From Dirofilaria immitis (taxonomy: Eukaryota; Nematoda; Chromadorea; Rhabditida; Onchocercidae): a DNA stretch of 64,000 bases. The notes beneath the pieces were generated by a model. The model was not told the DNA's origin and made no database searches. It saw only the letters and a program-made list of their open reading frames with translations. Positions 13,401-24,462 of this stretch are shown here, piece by piece (positions within the stretch are counted from its first letter, which is position 1; each line of letters opens with the position of its first letter). Made by a program: the position numbers and the translations under genes. The stretch lies in NCBI GenBank assembly GCA_024305405.1, contig JAKNDB010000053.1, positions 620,001 to 684,000 of the forward strand, given 5' to 3'.

Positions 13401-16400
13401 TTGCTGCAAGGCTATTTAAATGTTGTAGTATCAGTATGTATTATTATTAGCATTATTATTTTTACTATTATTATTATTGATAATATTATATCAGTATCAT
13501 CACTATTATTATAATATAAGACTAATATGAGTTTGCAATGAAAAATTATTATATTCACACTAATATTATATTATCACTACAGCTTTAGAACACATTAAGG
13601 CATAAAAATGTCACTACTTCCTTATCAGTAAATTAACTGTTAACTTACTAGGTGCTTCAGATTGAGATTTAGAATGCATTAGTTGAATTTAAAATCAAGC
13701 TTAAAAATAAGCGAAATAATTTTATAAGGCAAACAGAGGAAAAACTTTTATCCTATCGAATTTATGTCAAAATATAATTATTTTGTTACTTAAAAACAGA
13801 CTAACAAAACACTATTAGTAAATTAATTCACATATGTTTCATTCTTAGATTTTCTCAGTAATATCTATCGCAATCAAACTATTGCCTAAATAAAAATGAA
13901 CTTAAGATCCTTTGGAACTATATTAATTTCCATAAAAAAATTAACTTTGTTGAGTGAATTAGCTCAAAAATTTAAATCTGTTCCCATTGATCCAGTTTTA
14001 GTAGAAGATAACAGCTAAGGATTAAGAATAAAAAAACATCGCCTTCTCTTCACAGATCTTAGCTAATTCATATGCAGTCTGATCATGTAATTCTTCCCTA
14101 ATAAATTTTTTTAACAATGATAAGACAACTAACTCATCATCGAACACTGGAAACCAAAATAGTAAGCGTCCACCGACAACAAGTAATTTGCCGGCAAGGT
14201 CGATGAGATCAAGGAATGTTGAGGAAATGGAGTATTTCGCTTTTTCAGGATAATGGTTTGCACTAAAAAAACCAATAAAAAATAATTTACATAAAAATAT
14301 TACAGATGGTGTAACGATTTCTTGAACTTATTTCTCAACAAAAGAAATAGATTAATGAAAAATGTACTAAAACTTACTTCTGAACATTTTCGACTATCCA
14401 TGATTCCTTCTTTCCTTTGATACCAACTCTTTGTCCTTTCTCTCTAACTCCATAAGGTGCTAGAAAAAACATAATTTATTAATAAAAAATTTAAGCATAT
14501 ATCTTTGCACTAATAATAAGCACATAGAATTAAAAACAAATAAAGTATAATTATGAGCTCCTTTCAACCGTCTGCAACAAAAAAATTCAAAATCTTTTTT
14601 GCAAATATTTTTCATTGGAGAAATTATATACTTACGATCGGTAATTATTGCATCGAATACAGGGTGCGTACCGGAATATGTACCAGGGTGCCACAATTGG
14701 TGCTGACTGGCGTCTCCTATTACTAAACCCATAAAATAAACATCTGTTCCATACTGTCGAAAATTTGCAATGACTGACTCTTTAGCTGTATTGCGTTCGA
14801 TACCAGCACGTGACGATCTACCTATGAATTTCATTTGCAAAAAAAATAGCTCAATAATGGATACAATTTGTCAATGTTTTTCAAAAATACTTTCAAACTA
14901 AATAATTTCTAAATAATATTCTTCCCTACATCATTTTTCAATTATTCATAGCCAAAATTCATAACTAAGAAATTTAACTGAAAATAAATAGAATCGAAAA
15001 GAAGATTTTTCTGAAAAAATGGATTTAGTAGAATACTGCACAGTAATATTATGCTTGTATTTATAGTATTCAATAAAAAGTTCCCAAAATAAATTATAAC
15101 TTGAAAATGCATTACCAACAGCTCTGGCAATTTGATAATTTATTTCGCTTCCTAAAACTGCAGCGCCAAAATGTGCAGCAGCAATTAACAGACCACCTGA
15201 AACTTCCACAAGAGAAATAATAAAACATTTAAAGTTTACTGATCTCTTTTTTTAGCCGAATGTCTCAATCTGAGCGCGTGAATTATCAGTTTTTGACAAA
15301 TTAATGTTTCTAAACTGCTATGCTCAAAAAAATAAAACTATAGATTTAAAGTTTATAGATTATTTTATTCTACCAAGGATTTCACATGAAGATTTTTTTA
15401 AGAGCAATTAATGCATCTAAATTAAGCTACTCTCAAATATAATTATTCAATAATCAAAATAAACTGAACAAACCAGTTCCACAGAATGGATCGAGGACAA
15501 GAGATCCAACATCTACTTTTGCTATATTAGTCTGAAGAAAGGATAATTCTGGATCTATTGTTGTATTGCCAATGTAACATCGATCAGCCAAGGAATAATC
15601 ATTTTTCAACTGACCTTGACCATATCCTATCTATTGAATCAATTTCACATAAGAAAAAAAAATTACGTGCAATAGATCATTGGTTATTTCGTTGTTTTTC
15701 TTGTTTTCAAAGTATTATTTCAAAAACTGCTCTGTAATATCCTTACAAAAATTCGCTTTTCAAATTCCTTTTTCGCCATTTTAAATACGAATAAAGCAAT
15801 CAAAACTAAAATTTTTCCGCCTGTTTCTCACAAAATAAAAATCATAAAGTACCAATTTCCCAAAATGAAGCCTTTGAAGTGATTTTGAATCGTATTCTTC
15901 GACAACATAAAATATATTGCATGGTTTATTCAAATCTACAGGAGAATTTTTGAAATTAAGTGCTTTGCCAATATCCTGAAAGAAAAAAGCAAGTGACAAA
16001 GGAAGAGAAGTAAGGACAGATATTTTCGAGATTACCGAAGCAAAGAAAAATAAGTACCGCAATTATGCTTTGGGGAGGAATGCGATTGTTCGTTTTTCCA
16101 ATGGATCGTATGCGTATTGCAAAAGACTGTTCAGTTGAATCGTAGTTCTGCAATTTAATATTCATAAAAATAAAGAAAAATACTAATAAGGATAAGGAAA
16201 ATAAGGATGTTTTTGAAAGTTATCATACACAATTATTTGGATTCCAAATCCTTATAAATAAAACTCTTAATTTATTTATATTTTAAACTTAATTTCACTG
16301 AAAAATTTTGACAAGCAAAATAGATAACATATACTTTTATATCACATCTCCTTTCCTCGATGTTGGCATATAATTCGTTATAATCATTACAGCTTGCCAT

Positions 16401-16956
16401 CCATTCTATTGCAAACTTTATAAGAACTGATCGTGAAAGTATTAAAGTCACGTCGTCAAGAGATGCAAATTCGAAAATATAAACATGTCGCTGAAATACA
16501 GTAATTAATATAGAATTTTAATAAAAGTATCTATCATACAAAAATAATAAAATCAACATCCGTTCCAAAGGACGATCTCATCTATTTAACTTTTACCGTA
16601 ATTTGTGGATAAAAAGCAAAAAACATATACTTAAAGCAAATATATAAATAAAACAAATCTTTCCTTGCAGCTTTGTCAATAGCTATCTTAATTCGTTTGA
16701 CATTCAGGTATAAACTTATAATACTAATAATTCTTCTTCAAACTCATTTTCTAAATGCCAAGAAAAAAGTAATAGCAAAAATTATTAATTTCAACAATCT
16801 AAAGAAAAAGCACTCTTTAAAGTAAAAAATTACCTCGCTACAAAGCAATGAAATGTTGCTACCACACGGTATTTTATACAAATCGCAAATACTTTCCATT
16901 TCAGCATATCGAAAATCAACATGCACTTGCGAGAAGATAAATATAAACTTTTTCAT
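10468..16956 (-). CDS. TRMT11: tRNA (guanosine(10)-N2)-methyltransferase, TRMT11 family
   Basis: Eleven exons: 16956-16834, 16490-16335, 16147-16058, 15975-15853, 15630-15474, 15196-15116, 14821-14636, 14459-14378, 14262-14134, 10977-10894, 10582-10468. They total 1326 bases, 441 aa, every junction in phase. The family makes N2-methylguanosine at position 10 of tRNA, acting with the activator TRMT112. Seen here: the Rossmann SAM-binding motif LDPFCGTGGLLIAAAHFG (~residues 209-226), the FRQYG block, the catalytic AIITDPPYGVRE (~300-311), and the strand GGRLLFWFPV. The last two exons, KLIYNCEQSLSRRYSRRLL and a C-terminus resembling the family's FREKYF end (FRQRVFRKN), lie 3.2 kb away beyond the opposite-strand nested gene. 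The ATG at 16956 gives MKKFIFIFSQVHVDFRYAE, aligning with the usual N-terminus. No frame breaks. Confidence 0.93.
12651..13419 (+). CDS. Secreted cysteine-rich protein with two lustrin-type repeats (nested gene)
   Basis: Three exons are visible: 12651-12712, 12937-13086 and 13244-13419, joined in phase. Exon 1 encodes a signal-peptide-like hydrophobic run (IEIIFITCIFVSIHASIG). Exons 2 and 3 each encode one Cys-rich unit: ETCTRSTDCYDINAECIYS...HHICCK, and ECPDGREM...CSVENSIENDMCPEGYEC...NICCKAI-stop. The spacing CPxG, CPEGYxC and terminal CC is typical of the nematode lustrin/Cys-rich repeat family of secreted or cuticle-associated proteins. The start codon is not in exon 1; an upstream exon ending in phase 2 is needed and was not found. 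The gene lies wholly inside the intron between exons 9 and 10 of the opposite-strand TRMT11 gene. Confidence 0.75.
13896..14018 (+). CDS. Possible 40-codon small ORF inside TRMT11 intron
   Basis: The open frame runs from ATG at 13896 to TAA at 14018, starting MNLRSFGTILISIKKLTLLS and ending PIDPVLVEDNS. Its residue mix is less Lys/Asn/Ile-dominated than random AT-rich frames nearby, and the N-terminus is basic and hydrophobic, as in targeting peptides. It could instead be a first exon, since a potential donor (gtagaa) lies near its end. I recognise no family and consider it tentative. Confidence 0.3.
   Translation: MNLRSFGTILISIKKLTLLSELAQKFKSVPIDPVLVEDNS
14022..14133 (-). other. Coding-like read-through after TRMT11 exon 9
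   Basis: The frame of exon 9 stays open past its donor (GATGA|gttagt) for about 110 bases to a TAA. An in-phase acceptor (tttattag at about 14096) would remove a 38 base intron and give an alternative C-terminus containing HDQTAYELAKICEEK, which reads like the end of an ankyrin repeat. It is not part of the canonical enzyme, whose C-terminus is encoded at 10977-10468. It could be an alternative terminal exon or chance. Confidence 0.3.
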
Positions 16957-16999
16957 GAAATCTGAAAATGAACTATTGAATCAGACCGAAATAAAGCCA

Positions 17000-18119
17000 T
17001 TCCAACCAGTACAACTACCCGACGATAACATACAATATTCAAATGTGACCTAACGTAAAGCGAATCAACGCACAAAATTTTCAAATACGTTTAACGACTC
17101 GAATACAATGTGGCCTTAGCAGGAGCACATTGAAAATAAACGATATCACGTAAATAAATGATTCTTGCTCTGATAAATTTGTCACGAAAAGAGTTAGTAA
17201 AGCATTGATAAAATTTCGAAATATAGTTGGTAAGATTGACAGTCCATGTAGCCATAATTAAGCAGATTGATAATAAATAATGGGACAAAAACCAAATACA
17301 ATTCTCGAAAAATGAATAACCGATGATTCCATTCATTGTCAATTACATTATATTCTTACAAATATTACTAAATGAAATAATTGTTGAAAACGGTTTCTTT
17401 ATCACTTTCTATATTATGATAACTAATTTATCAATTATTTTTTTATTTTCCTTTAAATTGCAATAATTTTTTTATTATTGTTGATTACGTTTTGATAACG
17501 AATCAATGATAAATTTATTGCATTCAACTATCCATTAATTTCTTTATAACATTTAATTTGTTGAATACTAATGATATAGTTTATTAGATCATCGACATCA
17601 TGATAAGTTGAATGTTTAGAAATATTGAAATATGATAAGGAATAAACATAATTCAATCTATTCTGCCAAATAGAATAGAAGTGGAAGTGTATCGTTTATC
17701 TTATCAGTTCAACGAATCCATTATTGATATATAATAGCGCATTATATTGCACTTCATTCACTGCCTGTTTTTTTAAGCAATCAATTTTCTTTATTCATTA
17801 CTTAATATTCAATTTATATAGAAATTAAAAAATTTATAAATTAAATTTAAAAATGTAAATTAAAATTATATCCTACAAAAAAATTGAAACATAAATTGAA
17901 TTTAAAAAAATCCGTAATATTTGCTAATAAAACATTAAATTTATAAGTCGTTTATATTTTCTATAATATAATCGTTATCAACTGTTAATTTAGCTAATAT
18001 TGTTATTATTTTTCTTTTTACTAATTACCACAATTTAATTTATCTTATTTTGTTAAATTTCAAAAGAAATAAAAAGCCAAAAGACAATCCTATTAAATAA
18101 AATGTGACAAATCAAATCT
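17000..18119. other. Intergenic, AT-rich
   Basis: Upstream side of TRMT11. An 83-codon minus-strand frame at 17091-17342 lacks splice context or a recognisable domain. The rest is low-complexity AT-rich DNA with no gene I can support. Confidence 0.45.
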
Positions 18120-18362
18120 TTTTATAATAATAATATTTATCCAATAATTTAAAAAAAAAAGAGCTATTTTGAGATATTCCTAAATGAAAATTAATGATTT
18201 CGAGAATTGATCGAACATCTGATTAATCAATCCATTTTGTTTGAAAGTTATATCAATGATTTTGATGCATTCTACATGATTGATTTTATTCCTCGTCCTT
18301 CGATCAAACAATCATTTATCAGCCGTCAAATGGTCAATATATTTGAGTCAAAGATTGTTGAA
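18120..18362 (+). repeat. Direct repeat, left copy (243 bp)
   Basis: Nearly identical to 21831-22074. Shared landmarks are ttataataataatatttatc, agagctattttgagatattc, gaattgatcgaacatctg and gatcaaacaa. The two copies are 3.7 kb apart and bracket the zinc-finger gene and its minisatellite. Confidence 0.85.
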
Positions 18363-18611
18363 TCGATATTGTCTAACTTATTATCCATTATTATTATTAA
18401 TATTATCACTATTATTATTATTATTCGAAATTAATCATTGATTGTTAGTATTTGTTAATTAATTAATATGATCTTTAATTATGATATCATAATTGATTAT
18501 CGATTAATAAATTGTTAACATCAATATATAATACATATTACTCTATTCGTTTATTTAATATAATTAATTCATCCCTTAGCTTTTTACCATTAAAATTTGC
18601 TTAATTTTTTA

Positions 18612-18770
18612 AAGTAATGAAATCATTTCAGTATGCAATAATTAACAATTATCAATTGTAAAAAATATATTCATTCAATGCTTTTCGCCTAAAAAAATGG
18701 AAAAAATGTATGGAAAGAAATAAAAATAAAAGCGAAATTATGGAAAAATGTATGACTTCTTCGCATAATC
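18612..18770 (+). repeat. Local direct repeat, copy 1
   Basis: The stretch from tgaaatcatttcagtatg through atatattcattcaatgctttt and on to the atgact.cttcgcataa region recurs at about 19417-19520. The second copy lies inside the ~1.15 kb block that is missing from the inverted zinc-finger copy at 31 kb. Confidence 0.7.
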
Positions 18771-18771
18771 T

Positions 18772-18955
18772 ACACGATCAATTGAGGCAAATCTGACACG
18801 ATCAATTGAGGCAAATCTGAACGATCAATTGAGGCAAATCTGAACGATCAATTGAGGCAAATCTGAACGATCAATTGAGGCAAATCTGAACGATCAATTG
18901 AGGCAAATCTGAACGATCAATTGAGGCAAATCTACACGATCAATTGAGGCAAAAA
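18772..18955 (+). repeat. 23 bp minisatellite, eight units
   Basis: Tandem units of about 23 bases (core cgatcaattgaggcaaatct), eight in a row, almost identical. The inverted copy of this locus near 31690-31712 has a single unit, so the array expanded here or collapsed there. Confidence 0.9.
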
Positions 18956-20360
18956 CCAAATAATCCATGGCATAATTTTACGTAGTATAGATAACGTCAT
19001 GCATAAAACTTGATAATATTATTGGCAGTAAAAATTTTTTTTTTGAATGAATGTTACTTGGAATATTTTTGGTTCACTGATATCTTTTCGGTTCATCGGA
19101 CGATTAATGATTTTCCTGTTGGAATATAATATTAATTATTATCTCTATTGATTCACCTGTTAATTAAGTAATAAAGCTTAATTACCATTTTTAAAATATT
19201 GATAAGAATGAATTGCTACATCTATTCATTTCATTTCATTTTTTTTTTTCATTCAACAATAATGTTATAAAATCCAGGAAAGGTTGTATTATTGAATTAA
19301 TTTCAATTAGTAGTTCTTTCAACTATGAATCATTTGAGTAATGATATTAGTAATGAAGTGTAAACAAATATGTTATTGCAAAAGAAGAATAAACTAATAT
19401 ATAAATTTAACAACTAATGAAATCATTTCAGTATGTAAAAATTAAATTGTAAAAAATATATTCATTCAATGCTTTTATCCTAAAAAAAAATGAAAAATTT
19501 ATGACTGCTTTGCATAAATTATTTTGAACAATGCAATACAGTAATTTAAATAAATTTTTTTGACATAAAGGATTAAATAGTAGCGCTAAACATTGACCGA
19601 ATAATCTCGTCTCTTCGTTATTACACGTGGATTGCCATTTTTATTACACGTAGATTGTCACTCCTACCCCAAAGCATTTATAAGTACGATTCTTTAGGAA
19701 CTCATACAGTTAACAGTGATAGCATGGAGTTTTTTTTCGTCAAATTCTCTTTAACCATTTCATTCTGTAAATTGTATTTCATTTGCTTCGTTGTAGAATA
19801 TGTTAACCGCTTTTTAGAGTTTTCTATTATAACAGATTTTGAAAGTTTACGATAAATGTATTAATAGGCAGTTATTTTTCCTACCAATTCGAAAGAAATC
19901 ATTCGTCTTGTTTTTTTTTCATTGCAAAAATATTAATTTCTTTTTTAACCAAATTATACAAACTTTACCTTAAAATATTTGCAGCAATCTCTGATAAAAA
20001 GAATTTGTCATATTGATGATTTGAATAGACATGCATATAAGATCATTATTTTTTCAATATTAATAATTTAGAAAAGTCGTTTATTGCAAAAAAACTCTCC
20101 GATATTGCTTCCTCAACAAAATTTGTTTACTGTAAATTTGAATAACTTTCAGAATCAAAGCGAAACTATTACTATAAGAATGAATTTCATCTGCTTCGTC
20201 ATACTTTTTTTCCAACTGTACAACATTGAAATTATCGTAAGTTCATTAAAATTTTTTGAAAAAAAAATAAAACAGTATAATATTACGAATATTTCAAATT
20301 TTAAAACTGTATTAGATGAGTAATCTTATATAATTTGAGAAAGCACAACCGCAACAAACA

Positions 20361-21189
20361 ATGCCGTTGGATTTATCGATACCAAAAAGCAATAGGAATG
20401 GAATAAATCCGTTGAAATTATCACTATTAAAAGAGAATGAAGAACAATCAGAGAATCTATCAAACATATCAATTCAAGAAGCGGTCGAAAAAAATGTTGA
20501 AGAGAATGAAAAGAGAATTCAATGTGAGATATGCGGAACAATGGTAACAAATTTCAATCTTCACATGAAGACTCATACTAGTGAGAAGCCGTATCTTTGT
20601 GAGATATGCGGTATAAGTTTCATTCAACTATCCAATTTGAAACGACATATGCTTACTCATACTGATGAGAAGCCGTATCTTTGTGAGATATGCGGGATAG
20701 GTTTCAATAACCCATCCAGTTTTAAACAACATATGCTTACTCATACTGATGAGAAGCCGTATCGTTGTCAGACATGCGGGAGAGGTTTCAATGATCCATC
20801 CAATTTTAAACGACATATGCTTACTCATGGTGATGAGAAGCCGTATCGTTGTGAGATATGCCGGATAAGTTTCATTCATCTATCCAATTTGAAACGACAT
20901 ATGCTTACTCATACTGACTGATGAGAAGCCAAGTCGTTGTAAGACATGCGGGAGAGGTTTCAATGATCCATCCAGTTTGAAACGACGTATAATGAGTCAT
21001 ACTAATAAGAAGCCGTACTCTTGCATGGTATGCAGGAATAATTTTTCTCGATCAGCCTCTCTGAAAACACATATGAATACTCATACCGGTGCGAAGTCGT
21101 ATTATTGTAAGGTGTGTGGGAATAATCTTTCTACGAGTTCGAGTTTAAGAAGACACATGAAGACGGTTCATCTTAGTATGAAATTGTAG
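20361..21189 (+). pseudogene. C2H2 zinc-finger gene, copy 1, interrupted by 4 bp duplication
   Basis: Open from ATG 20361 (MPLDLSIPKSNRNG). The frame stops at 20921 because ACTG is duplicated at 20913-20920; removing one copy continues the frame to a stop at 21187-21189. The joined frame would hold eight C2H2 units with TGEKP-like linkers (THTDEKPYLCEICG). Finger 6 has Arg in place of its first zinc-binding His (SLKRRIMSH), so it is probably non-functional. PLDLS at residues 2-6 matches the PxDLS motif by which zinc-finger repressors recruit CtBP, so the intact form was plausibly a sequence-specific repressor (inference). As written, the gene encodes 186 aa with five fingers and could still be functional. 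Inverted copies lie at 30.9-31.4 kb and 36.3 kb. It is bracketed by direct repeats. Confidence 0.8.
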
Positions 21190-21830
21190 AATTGTTTTAT
21201 TACACAAAATAAAAACCACATTTTTATCATTTCTGATGTTATAGATTATTTATTTACTCTACCTGTTGAACTCTTGTCATTTAATAAATTTTTTATCGAT
21301 TATTTTTGTTTTATATTTACAGCAAGTTATTTGTTATTATTATTAATATTATTACTTATTACAAGTTCTATTTATATTAAATTTTATTGTTATTTTTCTC
21401 AATTTTTTTTTACTTTCATAAAAATGTGCATGTATAATGTGCAAATGAAATTTTGGTGTAATTAAATTATTAATAAAATGAAACTTTCCCGAAATCAAAT
21501 CCTTGTCTGATTATTGCAAATGTATAATGATTATGATAAATTTTTGGGAAGAAAACATTTCCCTCATGCGTAGTATTTGAAATTTCACACAGTGTTCATG
21601 TCGATTTTACCATAAATGGTAAAATAGAAGTTCTGAAGTTTCTTATAACATTATTATTTCGATTTTGTCGATTATTTAAGTAATAAGTAATAAACATTTC
21701 ACTTTCAATTTTATAGTCACATCTTCGAATTACTTCAATTGTTATTATTATTCGCATCAATGAATATAATGTAAACAAAAAGTATTTTATTACCTTTTTC
21801 TCACTTCTCTGTTTTATTCATTGCGAATAA

Positions 21831-22074
21831 TTTTATAATAATAATATTTATCCAATAATTTAAAAAAAAAAGAGCTATTTTGAGATATTCCTAAATGAAA
21901 ATTAATGATTTCGAGAATTGATCGAACATCTGATTAATCAATCCATTTTGTTTGAAAAGTTATATCAATGATTTTGATGCATTCCATATGATTGATTTTA
22001 TTCCTCGCCCTTCGATCAAACAACCATTTATCAATCATCAAATGATCAATACATTTGAGTGGAAAGATTGTTGA
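21831..22074 (+). repeat. Direct repeat, right copy (~243 bp)
   Basis: Second copy of 18120-18362, differing by scattered substitutions and a 1 bp indel (tttgaaaagtt versus tttgaaagtt). It begins about 640 bases after the zinc-finger stop codon. Confidence 0.85.
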
Positions 22075-22962
22075 AGTTGACATCTGTTAAAAATTGTTGC
22101 TATCTTTGCTTTCACTATCAAAACCTTATTCCTTCTTTTTTTCCTTTTTCTTTTTTTTTATAGAAATTATATATTAATCAAATTTATCGATTTTTTAAGT
22201 AAGTATTATCAAAAAGGTTTAAAAAAATCGGTTAGGCATCATTTTCGCTTTTTAAAATATAAAGTAATTTTTTTGGACCGCAAAATCAATTTGCTTTTAC
22301 AAGATTAAAAGAAATGATTATTCGATACAGTGTGTAGAATAGCGATAGATCATGGGATAAAATTTTCGAGATGATTTAGCGAAAATTGTTCGTTTAACAT
22401 AAATATTGCAAATTTATTCATTATTTTTAGCATTTCATTTATTACTTTTATAATTTTAATTATTCATTTCTTTGATAAAATTAGTTGAAAATCGAACATA
22501 AGCATTATGATTAATTGGTGATATGAAATATTTAAATTTTGCTTTTTTTTTTCTAATAATCCATATAGTTTTATTATTTGTTAAAAAATTATTTTATTTT
22601 TTCCAAAAGTAAATTTCTATATTATTTCTAATATCAACCATATATTTTAATATAAATATTATTTTCAATGGAATTATTTGAAATTCAGAAAAATCGATTG
22701 ATTATCGTAAATGATGATATGGTGCATAACTATAAGATGCAATAATTACATAATTAATTTTATCCATTTTAATACTAATTTATATAACTTGAAATTAATT
22801 TTATTTCGTTTTAAAATTAATTCAAATTTGAAATTAATTTCATTCCCTTCGAAATTAATTCCAAGCTATGAATTAATCAAATTTCCCCCTCCATCCCCGC
22901 CTAAAAACACTGACCTCACGCCAATTTCCAATCATTTCACTTGTATAATCCCATTTGTATAT

Positions 22963-22993
<31 letters not shown>

Positions 22994-24397
22994 TACATAC
23001 ATACATACATATGCATACACATACATACACACATACATATATATTAGCGATAATTCACAATGCACACACAGATGCATACACACACATATACACACGTACA
23101 CATATGTATATATTATGGATAATTTATAATGCACATACATATTTTTACATAAACATAAAAATACACATATATACACACACATACATATACACATACACAT
23201 ACACACATATACATTTTATCATTTAATTTATAAATTTGATCAGTGCCACAAAAATTTATAATAATAAGCAATTTTTTTTTTCGCCATCATTTTACACATT
23301 TCATTTTGATTAAATTTGATAAACAAATCGATTCGATTAATTTAGTAATGAATGTTATGTTTGAAAATGACGAATAGTTTAATTTAGAAATTGTTTACCT
23401 TTTACATTTATAAAATTTGTTTATGAATTTTATTTTATTAACATAAGACAATTTCAACTATTGTTGAAAAAAAAATAAAATTATTTTTTTTTTTTAAATT
23501 TCATTTCATTAATATATGCGAACGTTAATTTAAGTGTTAAATTTATAATATTGTTTATTTTCAAAAAAATTTTCTTTTTTTTCATTAATATATATTAATG
23601 AAATTGGTAATATTTATTTGTAATTATTATAGGAGAAAATTTTATTAAGTGATTATTTTGCGAATTATGTCGCAGGTTTAAGATGATTATTTTGCGAATT
23701 ATATCACATTTTTTTGTACGTTCTTCACTTTCATCTCATTTTAGTTTGATAAAGTGAAAAAGTAACGAATCATTTCTTACTCTCCAAATTGTTTATTTAA
23801 ATTTAATTTATTGAAATTTGAACCATTAAAATATATCTATATTATCATCTCGTTCAATGTGTAAATGTTTATAAATGCGCTAATGTGATAAGTTTAGTTT
23901 TCCAAAAGCTTTTCTATCAATTTTAACTGCAAATTTCTTTTTATTTTTATTATAGCAAAATTGAACACTGAAGCAAAAATACTTTCATTCATTCATTTTA
24001 AACTTGAAATGTTCACTTCAAAGTTCATTTTTTTTTTTGATTTCTTAGCTTTTTTCCTGTCAAATAGTTCTATATTGGTTGGAATATTTGCTTTTAAATT
24101 TTAAAATTCTTTCAATAAAAGATTAAAAGCTTTCAAAATTCGAAGAAGAAATCTTTTCCTTTTAAATTTATGTAATTTTAATTGTTATATTTAATAAAAT
24201 AGTTGAAATATTTTAGTTTTATCAATTATTATTACTAAATAGAATATGTTATTGCGTAAAAAATATTTAAATTTCTTGATAATTTAATATGTTCTTAATT
24301 ATAAGATTTGAATTTTATTTACTAAAATTTGCAGTATATTTTTATTTTTCTAAAATTTTATCCGTAATTGATATAAAATGAAAGTGATAATATTTGA
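22075..24397. other. Intergenic region with (CA)n-type microsatellite
   Basis: AT-rich sequence with no supported gene. A cryptic CA/TA-rich microsatellite fills about 22960-23215 and keeps artificial long frames (Tyr-Thr-His repeats) open on both strands. The stretch just before 24463 is the promoter side of the hexosaminidase gene, but I see no clear motif. Confidence 0.6.
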
Positions 24398-24462
24398 ATG
24401 ATACAATTACTATCATTGCTAAAATTTATTTCGATTAATGCAGTTCATTTTAGCGATATTCA

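Noticed and set aside
15781..16062. 93-codon minus-strand frame
   Set aside because: Read-through of TRMT11 exon 4 (15975-15853) into both flanking introns.
17091..17342. 83-codon minus-strand frame upstream of TRMT11
   Set aside because: No family resemblance, no in-phase splice to exon 1, and the ATG at 16956 already gives a normal N-terminus.
18772..18955. Regular 23 bp repeats considered as a CRISPR-like array
   Set aside because: Units are head-to-tail with no unique spacers, in a eukaryotic genome; this is a minisatellite.
20326..20879. Minus-strand frames across the zinc-finger gene
   Set aside because: Antisense shadows of the repeated finger codons; the same occurs at 31060-31314.
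22711..23226. 171-codon plus-strand frame and overlapping frames on both strands
   Set aside because: The frame is kept open by the CA/TA microsatellite (Tyr-Thr-His-Ile repeats) on either strand; it has no start context or domain.
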